From Orientallactaga sibirica (lineage: Eukaryota > Chordata > Mammalia > Rodentia > Dipodidae), in assembly GCA_036365145.1 (NCBI GenBank), contig JAEOAD010000031.1:12620001-12684000 (forward strand): a stretch of DNA of 64,000 nt, in the 5' to 3' direction. Positions 30,726-41,385 of this stretch are shown piece after piece; the first letter of the stretch is position 1, and each line of letters starts with the position of its first letter. The notes under the pieces were generated by a model, which was not told the DNA's origin, made no database searches, and saw nothing but the letters and a program-made list of their open reading frames with translations. Position numbers and translations under genes: made by a program.

Positions 30726-30921
30726 TGAGAGGAGTAATTTTTTTTAATTCCCTTTGGGTTTTGTTGACTCCTTGAATGTAGAAGATAGAGAGGGGTGACT
30801 TTGTGAAGCAGATACAATGAAAGAAAGATATTTAATCCTAAACTACCTCAATAGGGTGACAAAGCCTCATGGGTTATCCAAACCCAGATGATGTTTCAGA
30901 AGGTAGGGCTTTCTGCTTTAA

Positions 30922-31176
30922 CATATTTTATTTTAAATTTTTATTTATTTGCAAGCACAGAGAGATAGAGAGGAGACAGACAGACAGAGAATAGGTGCAC
31001 TAGGGCCTCTAGCAAACGAACTTCAGATGCCTGTGCCCCCTTGTGCATCTGGCTTACATGGGTACTGGGGAGCGCCCCCTTGTGCATTTGGCTTACATGG
31101 GTACTGGGGAATCGAACCTGGGTCTTTTAGCTTCGCAGGCTAGCACCTTAGCCGTTAAGCCACCTCTCCAGACCCA
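30922..31176 (-). repeat. DIP-like SINE with internal 42-bp-scale duplication
   Basis: Reverse element between ggctttctgctttaa copies (30907-30921, 31177-31191). The segment cccccttgtgcatctggctt ... gggtactggggag occurs twice in tandem (about 31035-31075 and 31076-31116), lengthening the element. Confidence 0.87.
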
Positions 31177-31196
31177 GGCTTTCTGCTTTAAAACCA

Positions 31197-31240
31197 GGCT
31201 GGGAACCAAGTGTGGTGGCACATGCCTGTAATCCCATCAC
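31197..31240 (+). repeat. B1 5' fragment
   Basis: ccaagtgtggtggcacatgc and ctgtaatcccatcactgg only, followed by an A/G-rich run. Confidence 0.65.
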
Positions 31241-31439
31241 TGGTAAAAAGAAAAGAAAAAGAAGAAAGGGGGGGTGAGAGAGAGAAAATTAGTGATGAGT
31301 GTGAGGAGGTAAATTAAATGCCCTCCCTTTCCAGAGAGTATGTCACATGTCAGAATGGGTTCCACAAATGAAAGGTAGGAGAATGGGACATTAAGAGGAC
31401 AGGGCCCTGAGGACTGGCCCCAGCCTTGGCTTGCTTGTG

Positions 31440-31580
31440 GCCACCTGGCCTATGGAGCTGACATGGTACCAGCTGCAGCTCATTTTACTTCTCACAAGAA
31501 ATGAGAGGATTATCATATGATATTCATGCCTAATTTAATAAATAATTCATCTTTCTCTGCACTAAGTAAAATAGCCTGAA
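31440..31580 (+). repeat. Non-SINE paired segment, copy B
   Basis: gagctgacatggtaccagct, cattttacttctcacaagaa, atgagaggattatcatatga and aataattcatctttctctgc parallel copy A at 27165-27310 in order and spacing. Confidence 0.55.
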
Positions 31581-32050
31581 GCCAGACTGTTTCAAAGAAA
31601 CATCAGTGTATCATTCATAAAATAATAATGTGCTAGTTTGCCAGACAGTTTTTGAAAGTCCTAGAGGGAATGTAAACCTCATTCTAGCTCTATTTTTAGC
31701 CTGGAAAAGGCTTCGGATCCCCTCCCTTGGCATATGATAAGGACCATGTTAGGCTCTCTGGGAAACAGGGTTTTCTCAAACTAGCTACCTTGGTACAAGG
31801 AAATCTGAAAGATAACTTGGCAAATGGGTGTTTATGAAAGCCAAGTACATAATTTTTTTAACTCCACAGAAATAAATTCCAAATGACTGGGAAATAAAGT
31901 TCATGTAGGTCTGTTTCCCAAGCTTGACCCAGAGCTTCCTGCTGCTGCTGCTGCTGCAGAGTAAGCACAATTCTGGCAACGGGAAGTTACCATGACAAGA
32001 CAATTATGGAGAAAACAACTATGAGAAATGATATGTTTGGGACTTCATGG
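31581..32050. other. Single-copy intergenic DNA with a perfect MEF2-type site
   Basis: No repeat was recognised apart from a (CTG)6 run near 31940-31958. A perfect MEF2 consensus ctatttttag occurs near 31689. A (CTG)n run of this size is ordinary. Confidence 0.4.
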
Positions 32051-32051
32051 A

Positions 32052-32130
32052 GTGTGGTGGTTTGATTGTGAATGTATGTCCCCCATGACCTGAGGTATTT
32101 TTGATTAAGTAACTTGAGTCTCCTAATCTG
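32052..32130 (+). repeat. MaLR LTR 5' fragment
   Basis: Starts tgtggtggtttgattgtgaa followed by tatgtcccccatgacctgag, the opening of a MaLR LTR. It is interrupted after about 80 bp by a B1-like 3' fragment (32130-32190). Confidence 0.7.
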
Positions 32131-32489
32131 CATAGCAAGTTTAAGGTCCGCCTGAGCTACATAAGCAAGACTCTGTCTCAAAAAAAACCTGAAGACTAGA
32201 GATGCTTGCCTGACGTTTCCAGTGGCCTGGATTCCATCAGTGGAACCTTGAAAAGGAAACAGTAGGTTATGATGTTTTGTCAGCATCAGGTGCTGGGACC
32301 ATATATTTAAACTAGTACATCTCTCAAAATGGTCAAAAGGTTTTGCCAAAAAAAAAAAAATGAGATTATATTTTATTTATTCCTAAAATAAGTCCTTCAA
32401 AGTACTTTGTCAAAAAAAAAAAAAAACCACACTCACCCTCAGCTGGTAAATGGATATTGTGCCCATCAACCTGCCTTCTAAATATTTGG

Positions 32490-33125
32490 GTTTATGCCCA
32501 TAGATTAATGCTATTCCAAGCTTTGGTCAGAGATGTTTCTTTTTACAGTGGGTGGCAATTACTAAAGAGCCTCAAAGTGCTGAGAATAAGTGGCTGTTGA
32601 ATGCTCGTCCCTAAATGGGATATCTATATTAACCTCTCCAAGGCTCACGGAACATTGAAGAAGGGACAGGAAGACTGTAAGAAGCAGAGGATGTGGGGAG
32701 GACTGTGGAACACGATCTTCTGAAATGACACGAACTCACGGCAACTGTGGTAACTGCACAACACAAAGTTGAACCCAGCACCATTCCATCGTGGATGTTG
32801 GGGGGTTCTAATGAGGCTTCTCCCTCCCTAAGGAGTCACTGGCAGCTAATGGTTGCTGAGGAAGGGGGAGACATTTTCTTCAGTGGTGTAGCCACTGCTA
32901 AGTTGTCCATGCTCCAGTAAACCTCCCACCCACCTTCTTGTAAGCGACTCTAATTAAACTCAATAAGTCACACACAGACATCAAAGTCGCAGAGGGACTA
33001 CTTGAGAAGGCGAAGGGGCCCAATAGGAGCAGAAGGGGGACAAGAGAAGGTAATAGAGGTTAATCTGATCAAAATACATTCTCTACGTATATAAAAAATG
33101 TGCAAACATAAACAAATTTTTTTAA
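32490..33125 (+). mobile_element. L1 3' UTR, older (Lx-like) type
   Basis: ttggtcagagatgtttcttt, gtgctgagaataagtggctg, ggctcacggaacattgaaga, ctggcagctaatggttgctg, gtggtgtagccactgctaag and gatcaaaatacattctctac follow older rodent L1 3' ends. It is 5'-truncated and non-coding. Confidence 0.78.
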
Positions 33126-33134
33126 AGAAACTCA

Positions 33135-33246
33135 GCTGGATGTGGTGTCACATGCCTGTAATGTATGTGGGAAGCTAAGGAAGGAGAACCATGAGTTCCA
33201 GAACAGCCCCAGCTATGTAGCAAGTCCCTGTCTCAAAACAAAACAA
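33135..33246 (+). repeat. Degenerate B1
   Basis: gctggatgtggtgtcacatg, gggaagctaaggaaggagaa and caagtccctgtctcaaaac. Confidence 0.7.
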
Positions 33247-34200
33247 AATTTTGCACAACTTTTCAACCACTTAGGCTTGCAACCCTGGAAGACCATGAAT
33301 TCACATTTTTGTTTTATTTTAAGGACAAGGAAATGGGCTCCCAACAATGTTATCCAACCAGACTGGACAGGAGAATTTGACGAGGCCGTCTGTCCCCCAG
33401 GGAGGCCTCTTTTCTGCTGGCTCACGTCACATCTGGTTAATATTGTCAAACCATGGAAACAGCAGGCTGTGGCGAAAGAGAAATATTTCTTTCAGTTTCT
33501 CAAGTGTCTCCTAGGAGAGCTGCAGACAGCGGGTGCTGACATAATGTTGGCTGACAGAGCCCTCACAGCCAATGGAGCCACAGCTATGGGCGCCACCCAC
33601 AGAGCAACCTTTCGGGGACTGCAGCAGGCCACAAAAAAAGTCCTAAGGTTCACATCCCGGGAGGGACCAACCTCCGAGAGAGGGGCGCACCATCTGTCCA
33701 CAGCTCCTTCCACGGCTGGGCATTTTTCTCATACACATCAAAGTTGCTTCTGATTGAGAAGCAAAGAGCAGCTGGGCAGAATTAAGCAGGCTGCTTTTTT
33801 CAGAAAAGCTGAAGGTGAGGGCAGGACAGCCGCCCCCCTCCACATGGCTAGGTGTAAAATTAACATTGACTGGGAGGTGAAACCCAGCCAAGGCACCAGC
33901 TGTTGTCTCTACTCCAGGATGCAAGTGAGAGTCACCACCAGGTCCAGAAACATCTCCTCCATACCCGTCCCGGATGTGAACTCTTCTAAACGGAAGCCAA
34001 ATTCATTCACAAGTACATGTGCGTGCTCATCTGCCTATTTTCCCAGTGTGCACAAGAATGTAATGGTTATTAAGTCAGAACTTTTGCGAGTTCCATTCTT
34101 CACTGTGTCTTCATCAACTAGCAATGTGACTAACATATTGTAACTGCTCAATGTTTCCCAAGTGAATGAATAAATAGTGTCCATTGTGCAGTGCAAACAT
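33247..34200. other. Repeat-free block, candidate conserved non-coding DNA
   Basis: Some 950 bp without any transposon-derived sequence in an otherwise repeat-dense region. A plus-strand frame of 203 codons (33142-33753) passes through it but begins inside a B1 remnant and shows no domain. Regulatory DNA of the FAM174B neighbourhood is the more likely content. Confidence 0.4.
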
Positions 34201-34206
34201 TGAACA

Positions 34207-34444
34207 GGGCTGGAGAGATGACTTAGTGGTTAAGGTGCTTGCCTGCAGAGCCAAAGGACAGGAATCAAAGCCAGGTTCGATTCCCCAGTACTCACATAAG
34301 CCAGATGCACAAGGTGGCACTTGCATCTGGAGTTCATTTGCAGCAGCAGAAGGCCCTGGCATGCTCATTCTGTTCCTCCCTCTGTCTCTGTCTCTTCCTC
34401 TACCTCTCTCTCAAATAAACAAAGTAAATAAATATTTTTAAAAT
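34207..34444 (+). repeat. DIP-like SINE
   Basis: gggctggagagatgacttag, gccagatgcacaaggtggca, CT tract and aataaacaaagtaaataaa tail. Confidence 0.87.
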
Positions 34445-34445
34445 G

Positions 34446-34614
34446 AGCCAGGCATGGTGGCGCACGCCTTTAATCCCAGAACTTGGGAGGCAGAGGTCGG
34501 AGGATCGCCGTGAGTTCAAGGCCACCCTGAGACTACATAGTTAATTCCAGGTCAGCTTGGGCCAAAGTGAGATCCTACCTCAAAAAAACCAAAAAAAAAA
34601 AAAAAAAAAAAAAG
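34446..34614 (+). repeat. B1 SINE
   Basis: gccaggcatggtggcgcacg to gagatcctacctcaaaaaaac with a long A-tail. Confidence 0.9.
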
Positions 34615-34616
34615 AG

Positions 34617-34875
34617 GGGCTGGAGAGATGGCTTAGCAGTTAAGGTGCTTGCCTGCAAAGCCTAAGAACCCATGTTCAACTCTCCATATCCCACATAAGC
34701 CAGACGCACAAAGGTGAGGCAAGCACAAGGTGGCACATGCCTATGAGATGGTGCATGCATCTGGAGTTCTATTTCAGTGGCCCTGGTGTGCCAATTCTCT
34801 CTCTCTCTTTTCTTTTGCTTGTTTGCTTGCTTGCTTGCTCACTCTAAAATAAAAAATAAAATAATTTTTTTTTAA
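34617..34875 (+). repeat. DIP-like SINE
   Basis: gggctggagagatggcttag head immediately after the B1 tail; a tttgcttgtttgcttgcttg variant replaces the CT tract. Confidence 0.85.
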
Positions 34876-34884
34876 AGTTGAACA

Positions 34885-35423
34885 CACAGCCTGCTGTTGT
34901 CTGGCTAAATATATACATTAAGCTGGCCAAACTTCCCTGTATGCACTTTTTTTAATGTTTATATCCATATATTAATGCTGCTCTCACTTTTGTTTAAAGA
35001 AGCTTCACTTTTTAGATGGCAGTGACCACTAGGATGACTCAAAAGTCACCATAGTGCTGAGAAGAAGTGACAGTGGAGTGTTCAGCACTGAGACATCTCT
35101 ATCACACCTTCCAAGGCTCAGGGTTCATTGCAGAAGAGGTGGCAGAAAGAACGTAAGAGCCAAAGAAAGAGTAGGACTGCTTATAATGCAATCTTTCAGA
35201 CACAAAATGGCCTTGACGGTCATGACCTCACAGCCTAACACTGCCTGCACAGACCTTCATAATATGAAGAAAGATGATGACATCAAAATAAAAGAGAGAC
35301 TAATTGAAAGGAGGAGGGGACTTGATGGAGGGTGGATTTGAAAGGGGGTGTAGAAGGGTGGGGGAGGGAATTATTATGGTTTGTTTTCTATAATTATAGA
35401 TGCTGTCAATAAAAAGTTTTCAA
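34885..35423 (+). mobile_element. 5'-truncated L1 (3' UTR)
   Basis: tgctgttgtctggctaaata, gtgctgagaagaagtgacag, ccttccaaggctcagggttc, gaggaggggacttgatggag and gatgctgtcaataaaaagtt follow the L1 3' UTR order also seen at 4761 and 61160. No coding part is present. Confidence 0.85.
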
Positions 35424-35426
35424 AGG

Positions 35427-35598
35427 GGCTGAAGAGATTGCTTAGTGGTTAAGGCATTTGCCTGCAAAGCCAAAGGACCCAGGTTCAATTCCCCAGGACC
35501 CACCTAAGGCAGATGCATAAGGTTATATATGCATCTTCTAGAGTTCAGTTACAGTGGCTAAAGGCCCTGGGGTACCCATTCTCCCTCTCTCTCTAATA
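35427..35598 (+). repeat. DIP-like SINE
   Basis: gggctgaagagattgcttag directly after the L1 tail; short CT tract, no long A-tail. Confidence 0.82.
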
Positions 35599-35599
35599 A

Positions 35600-35765
35600 A
35601 GGCAAATATCTGGGTCTCCGTGAGCCTCTGTCTCCTCTTCTGTAAAATGGAGACGAATCCATTAAGCAGGGATGTGGTGAAGATCAAATGAAGATACAGT
35701 GTTTAACATAATGCCTGGCTTATGTCAAGCTTTTAGTAAATATTAGTTTCTATTTCTTTTCATTT
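35600..35765 (+). repeat. MIR fragment
   Basis: gtctcctcttctgtaaaatgg, gtggtgaagatcaaatgaag and catgcctggcttatgtcaag-like words, then ttttagtaaatattagtttc, in MIR order. Confidence 0.8.
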
Positions 35766-35849
35766 TCCATTAGTATGGTTCCCCCTCCATCCCTTCTGTA
35801 AATCGATCCTGGTAACCTAAAATGTAATTATACCATAGAGGAAGCTTCT

Positions 35850-36060
35850 CTTAGTACACTGGTGGGCCACCTTGATTACACATTAGAGTCCCCTGAGGGA
35901 CTTTCACAAATTCTGATGCCCACCCCCCAGACCAATTAGTCCAACTCTTCCCCTTCCCCGGTGGGATGGATCCGATGGATCCATGCATCAGCACACTTCA
36001 ATAGCTCCCCTGGTGATGCTAATAGGAACCAGGTTGATGACTTCTGCCTCTGGACACTGA
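35850..36060 (+). repeat. Possible MER5/MER20-type (hAT-Charlie) fragment
   Basis: cacattagagtcccctgagg, tctgatgcccaccccccaga and ctcccctggtgatgctaata resemble a Charlie-related MITE with roughly inverted ends. Diverged. Confidence 0.5.
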
Positions 36061-36304
36061 ATTAGTTGCTTCCCACCTCTTAATTGTGGTCTTTCCAAGT
36101 AGTTATCCCTGACCCAGCTGCTGTGAACACTGTTGAAATCCCTCGCTCCCCTCCTTTTATCTTCGAGGTGAGAACTGGAGACTTCTCAGTGCACCTGTTC
36201 CTTGTCTGATCCTAAGTTCCCAGCAGCCTCAGCACCTACCCCTGGCTGCTCCAGGCTCTTCACAGACCCCACAGCTCTGAATTTGGAGAAATGACAAAGA
36301 GGTC

Positions 36305-36649
36305 TGTAATAGACAGCTTCAGGTTCACTGAGATGAACTTCCAGACCAGGCACAGTTATAGAGGAAGGGATTTATTGAAGCTTACAGATCCAGGAGAAGT
36401 TCCATAATGGCAGAAGAAGCTGGCCCACTTTCACAGGACCAACCAGAGAGAGAGAGAGAACAAGCACACTTCAGGAACTCCAGGAGGAACTCAGGCACTT
36501 TGCGTATCTTTAGATTGGAATGTCAAATCCACCACCACACCTTGGGACTGGATCGTCCAGTGACACCTCCTCCAGCCAGGTGGCTGGAAATCCAAGAAGT
36601 TTTAATAAACTCCTGAATCTATTGGGGGGCGTTTATTCAAACTACTACA
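36305..36649 (-). repeat. Solo MaLR LTR, antisense
   Basis: A 345-bp LTR bounded by 5-bp duplications aggtc (36300-36304, 36650-36654). On the minus strand it starts TGTAGTAGTTTGAATAAACG and ends in GTCTATTACA. The 5-bp duplication is the ERVL/MaLR size. It has no internal region, so the provirus was lost by LTR recombination. Confidence 0.88.
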
Positions 36650-36787
36650 AGGTCATTTCATCAGGGTCTCTTTAAGGTAACAGATAGTCCTATTTTTCTA
36701 GCCAATGTTTCTCAATCAGGGTCCACTTCTGGACAAGTTTACATGATCAACTAGTGAATAATCTGAATTATAACTATTTAAACCAGG

Positions 36788-37080
36788 AGTGGTGGTTCAT
36801 GTTTGTAATTGTCTGCCTGTGCAGGAGGATGGGCTTGAGTTTGAGTATAGTCTGGGCTATACAGTGAGTTCTAAAATGTGACCTTGTCTTTTAAAAAAAT
36901 TAAGAAAACAAATCAGGACAAAACAAAATGAGATAAAATGTCAGGCGTAGTGTTCACACCTATAATCTCAAGCACTCAGAAGGTGGAGGCAGGAAGAGCA
37001 GGAGTTCCCGGTCATCTCCAGCTACATGATGAGCTAGCCTGGGCTCTGTGAAATCCTGACACAAAAACAATTCAATAAAA
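36788..37080 (+). repeat. Two degenerate B1-like units
   Basis: First unit: gaggagtggtggttcatgtt-like opening and tagtctgggctatacagtga. Second unit (from about 36945): tgttcacacctataatctca, ggtggaggcaggaagagcag and gggctctgtgaaatcctgac. Confidence 0.6.
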
Positions 37081-37089
37081 CAAAATGTG

Positions 37090-38570
37090 GCTATTGTACA
37101 TTATCTGGCTGGCTGCCCCTTTATTAGCGACATCCTGCAAGATTTGAGTGCCCATATTTATGTCTGATCAAATGAGACAGTGCACATGTCGATTATGAAG
37201 AAGCACAAATAGGACCAAGAAGGGAAGGAAGCATCCAAGACAAAAGGCAAGGAAGCAAAACGTACTTGAAATAACCAGCAAGGAGCGGTTCATTTCAAGT
37301 TAGCTGCAGGATAAGACACAGTGTGTATGTCCTGTGAACACATGACAGTTTGCAGCCATTCGTTAACAATGAGCAGTAGATACACATTTAGGATATTTTC
37401 CTACTCCCAAAACAAATATTTAAAATAAATTTTATTAAGGCCATAATACTAGCTGTACCCTTATGGGAATGTGAGTACTCTCCTAATTTATCAAGTGACA
37501 CCTCATTAAAAAGTCAACAATTGGGAATTGTTCAGTGGCCAAATTTGGGTCATTAACAAAGACAGCCTTAACATTATCAACAGCATTTGGCTTCATCCTT
37601 AGGAGAAGAGGCAGTCTTGCTGTGGGCATTACTAAAGGCAAACTATGGAAACCAACATAAAACGGGACCAAAGCTGCATCTTCCCATGGTCAAGGCAGCA
37701 ATGGTGAATTATTTTTAGTGAAGTCTCATCATAAATTGCATCAAAATAATGTTTATTTAGATACAGTGCCCATGTGATTTCTCTTGCTTTTAATTGAAAT
37801 TTGATTTGGGTTTTATAGGTTCAGAGGAATTATAAGCATAAACAGTTTATATCGCCTCATTAGGAAATAATAAAATCAATTTTCCATACTGTTGTCCACT
37901 CTGGATCATCTAGTCGCAGAGAGTTTATGCTGTCTATATGCACTGGGCCCAGCCGGAGACCGTCTGACATTCAGGTTCCAGGTTCTGGGTCCTAGACCTG
38001 CTGAGTCACATGGAGCGACAGGGGTTTAGAGTGGGATATTTCACTGAACTCCAGAGCTGCCTTGTCGCCAGAGACAGAGGCTAATTTGTCACTTAATCTA
38101 TAGCCCTGGGCCAAGTTATTTCACACACACCCCTCTTCTACCTACCTCTCCTGCCACCTGCGCTTGCCAAGCCTATTTCCTCACTGCCACCCCCAATCCT
38201 GTGTCCTTTCTGATTATCACTCATGTGAGTCAGGCAGGGGATGAAGCACGCCCACAGCTTGGGTCAAAACTAATGACAATTTTAGTGACAGTGATGGACA
38301 TTGCCCCACCTGGGACACTTGACCTTGAGGATCCTTAAGTTCCTTCATGCCAACTGGAGAGAAGTCTGCTGCTACCCTCAGCAGTGAAATAGGCAATGAG
38401 GGGGGCAGAGCACACCCCTTGCTCCCCGAGTGATGTTTCCTGAATGGCTTACACTACTTTTAGATTCTTACAAGTCTCAGGAGGGGTTTTGACCTATGTT
38501 TGCAAAGAATACAGTTTTGGTTGTCTTTATTTCTTATATTTAACTTCAGTTTATAATCTGCTTTCACTAA
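37090..38570. other. 1.5 kb repeat-free block, candidate conserved non-coding DNA
   Basis: No transposon was recognised. The A+T-rich core at 37690-37900 has several homeodomain-type words (taattg, ttaattgaaa, attagg) and low-complexity-free sequence, the usual look of a developmental enhancer. A 62-codon minus-strand frame at 37483-37671 lacks similarity. Conservation cannot be tested here. Confidence 0.4.
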
Positions 38571-38575
38571 GAGTT

Positions 38576-39047
38576 TGTAAGGTCCAAGAACCAAAGTAAC
38601 GCCATGACAGGCTTCAGCTGCCTTGCAGGCCTCAGGTTAAATTCAGGTCAGGTTCCCAAGAATGTAAGTCAGAACAAACAGTTACTGAAAAGACCATGCT
38701 AACCCAAAATAACGGGCCAATTAGACAAAACTAAGCAGGTGTTATACATTCCTGTGGCTTTGTATCTATAGATAAGTTTGCTTAACGTTCCTCAGCTGCT
38801 GTATAACCAATCAACTTGTAACATGTAAATTCATGGTAAATGTCAACCAATCATATTATAAATTTCCCTTCTCTTTGTTTGAACCCAATAAAAACTTTTC
38901 CAAACACAACTCGAGGCTCTTACATGAATCCACTGTGTTGGTGAAGTCAAGAGACCGAGCTTAAACTCGAAATAAAGCTCTTTGCTTTTGCATACATGTC
39001 TGGACTCTTTGGTGGTCTCTGGGGGGCATTGTGAACTGGGCACAACA
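38576..39047 (+). repeat. Solo class I ERV LTR
   Basis: 472 bp from TGTAAGGTCC to GGGCACAACA between 4-bp duplications agtt (38572-38575, 39048-39051), the class I size. Inside are CCAAT words, a tattataaat TATA-like box near 38857, and aataaagctctttgctttt (near 38970), the gammaretrovirus-type polyadenylation region. An earlier aataaaaac lies near 38888. No internal viral sequence remains. Confidence 0.88.
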
Positions 39048-39107
39048 AGTTCAAGGTCATCCTGTGAATGGAGTGAGGAGGTCACTGCTTCAAAACAAAC
39101 AAAACAA
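39048..39107 (+). repeat. B1-like 3' fragment
   Basis: agttcaaggtcatcctgtga and gaggtcactgcttcaaaac look like the end of an old B1 split or truncated at the LTR. Confidence 0.5.
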
Positions 39108-39108
39108 A

Positions 39109-39305
39109 GTTGTAGAGATTGCTCAGCAGTTAAGGCATCTGCCTGCAAAGCCTAACGACCAGGGTTCAATTCCTCAATACCCACGTGAGCCAGATGCACA
39201 AAGCTGTGCATGCATCTGGAGTTCGTTAGCAGTGGCTAGAGGCCCTGATGAGCCTACTCTCATTCTCTCTACTTGAAAATAAATAAATAAATAAATAAAT
39301 ATATG
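39109..39305 (+). repeat. DIP-like SINE
   Basis: gttgtagagattgctcagcag, gccagatgcacaaagctgtg, then (AAAT)n. Confidence 0.85.
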
Positions 39306-39639
39306 TTTTTAAAAATCCACAATTCTCTCAGACTTAATTATAAAGACGCAGAGGCTACAGAGAGAAGACAATTTCACATTTTTTAATATATGTTAAAACC
39401 TTGACTTACATCAGCACTGACCACCACCACCAGAGAGACTTGAGCTAAAGCTGGTGGGAGGAGGAGAGGTGGCCAACCCCCCCCACCACCACCACCCTCT
39501 TCCAACTGCCTGTGTTGTTCCCAGGCAGAGGTCAAACACAGCAAGCACCTTTGAGAGCTTAGAGAAGAAATAATTATCCTCATTCCATTGCTGGATCATT
39601 TGAAATGAGGTATGTGTTTCTTTTTTTAATTATTATTAT

Positions 39640-39826
39640 TGGTTTATTTATTTGAGAGAGAAAGAGAGAGCGTGCAGGTGCGCCAAGGCCTCCTGCCACT
39701 GTAAGCAAACTCAGACACCTGTGTCACTTTGTGCATCTGGCTTTACATGAGTACTGGGGAATCAAATCCAGGCCAGCGGGCTTACCAAGCAAGCTCCTTT
39801 AACCACTGAGCCACCTCTCCAGCCCA
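39640..39826 (-). repeat. DIP-like SINE
   Basis: Reverse: gagcgtgcaggtgcgccaag, tcactttgtgcatctggctt, ccactgagccacctctccag. Confidence 0.85.
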
Positions 39827-39920
39827 AAGCGTGTTTGTGTACATGCTTGAGCTAGCTGTAATTAAGCAAGCTAGATTTTTAGTTTTACCTCCAGCAAAGT
39901 GTAAATGACTGACCATTTCT

Positions 39921-40060
39921 TTCAAGGTAGGGTCTCACTCTGGCCCAGGCTGACCTGGAATTAACTATGTAGTCTCAGGGTGGCCTTGAACTAGCGGCGA
40001 TTCTCCTACCTCTGCCTCCCGAGTGCTGGGATTAAAGGCGTGCGCCACCACGCCCGGCTC
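39921..40060 (-). repeat. B1 SINE
   Basis: Reverse full-length B1, close to consensus (gtgctgggattaaaggcgtg), between ctgaccatttct copies (39909-39920, 40061-40072). Confidence 0.93.
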
Positions 40061-40347
40061 CTGACCATTTCTAATACACACATTTGGCCTTCTTGTTTAC
40101 CTGTGTGGCACTAATCAACAGATAGTAATCTGGAGGCCAGAAACATGGGTGGGGAGGGTATGATGGGGTTTTTACCTGGCTCCTCCTCCCTGCATATGGT
40201 GAGATAATAGACACGTTTTAGGACATGTTTTGATCAAAGTATCAGAACACATATATAAAAGTTAAAGCAACAGACAGACAGCTTGCACCATAAAGTTTCT
40301 CTGAAAATAAAGGAAATGTTATTTATTTTATTTTATTTTGTATTTAT

Positions 40348-40480
40348 TTTGGTTTTTCGAAGTCCAGGCTGACCTGGAATTCACTATGTAGTCTCAGGGT
40401 GGCCTCGAACTCACAGTGATCCTCCTACCTCTGCCTCCCAAGTCCTGGTATTAAAGGTGTGCGCCACTATGCCCAGCTCT
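40348..40480 (-). repeat. B1 SINE
   Basis: Reverse: aggctgacctggaattcact, aactcacagtgatcctccta, gtgcgccactatgcccagct. Confidence 0.9.
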
Positions 40481-40585
40481 AGGAAAGGGTACTTTGAAGG
40501 CTCATATTCAACAGCTGGGTTCACACAACTGGAGATACACAGAATTCCAACTATGTGTCTGCCTGAGGACATGTAGAACTAGGGA

Positions 40586-40587
<2 letters not shown>

Positions 40588-40636
<49 letters not shown>
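40588..40636. repeat. (CT)n microsatellite
   Basis: About 24 uninterrupted CT units, then a ttcctccc-rich stretch. Confidence 0.96.
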
Positions 40637-40639
<3 letters not shown>

Positions 40640-40850
40640 TCCTCCCTTCCTCCCTCTTTCTCTCTCTTCTTATAAAGGCTATAGGGCTTGATTATAGGGA
40701 CTCCACCCTTATGGCCTTATCTAATTCTGATTACCTCCAAAGGCCACAGCTCTACACAACACAGAATCCTCTTAATACCTCACAGTAAGGGTTAAATTTT
40801 GACATATGACTTTTGGAGGATTCATTCACACCTTATAAAAATCTAGCCAA

Positions 40851-41010
40851 GCCAGGTGTGGTGGTGCATGCCTTTAATCCCAGCACTCGGGAGGCAGAGG
40901 TAGGAGGATCACCATGAGTTCGAGGCCAGCTTGAGAATAGAATACATAGTGAATTCCAGGTCAGCCTGGACTAGTGTGAAACCCTACCTCCAAAAAAAAA
41001 AAAAAAAAAA
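40851..41010 (+). repeat. B1 SINE
   Basis: gccaggtgtggtggtgcatg to gaaaccctacctccaaaa with A-tail, between aaaatctagccaa copies (about 40837-40849, 41011-41023). It carries a short local duplication gagaatagaatacatag. Confidence 0.92.
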
Positions 41011-41190
41011 AAAATCTAGCCAATAAGCTGGATGAGAAGTGGCAAATTGTGAAAATATGACAAGACAAAGGGGTTGGGGCTAGGAGCTAGCAGCTAGGAA
41101 GGTAAGAGTTAATTTAACAAAGTTTCTTTGTATAGATTTCTCTAGGCCTCAAACCCCCCTGCCTCCAGGGATCAAGTGAGCCTTCCTCAG

Positions 41191-41307
41191 GGCTGGGGAG
41201 ATAGCATAACAGTTAAAAGCATTTACTTGCAAAGTCTATTGGCCTCAGTTTGATTCCCCAGAACTCATGTAAAGTCAGACACAGAAAGTGGTGAAAGCAC
41301 GCACACA

Positions 41308-41360
<53 letters not shown>

Positions 41361-41385
41361 AAATTCATTTTTAAAAGAAAAAAGA
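41191..41385 (+). repeat. DIP-like SINE with (AC)n(AG)n end
   Basis: gggctggggagatagcataac and aagtcagacacagaaagtgg; the usual CT end is replaced by (AC)n(AG)n at 41300-41353. Confidence 0.78.

Noticed and set aside
31935..31960. CTG trinucleotide run as a disease-type expansion
   Set aside because: Only about six units, well within ordinary range and in non-coding DNA.
33142..33753. 203-codon plus-strand ORF
   Set aside because: It begins inside a B1 remnant, has no recognisable domain and no splice or promoter context.
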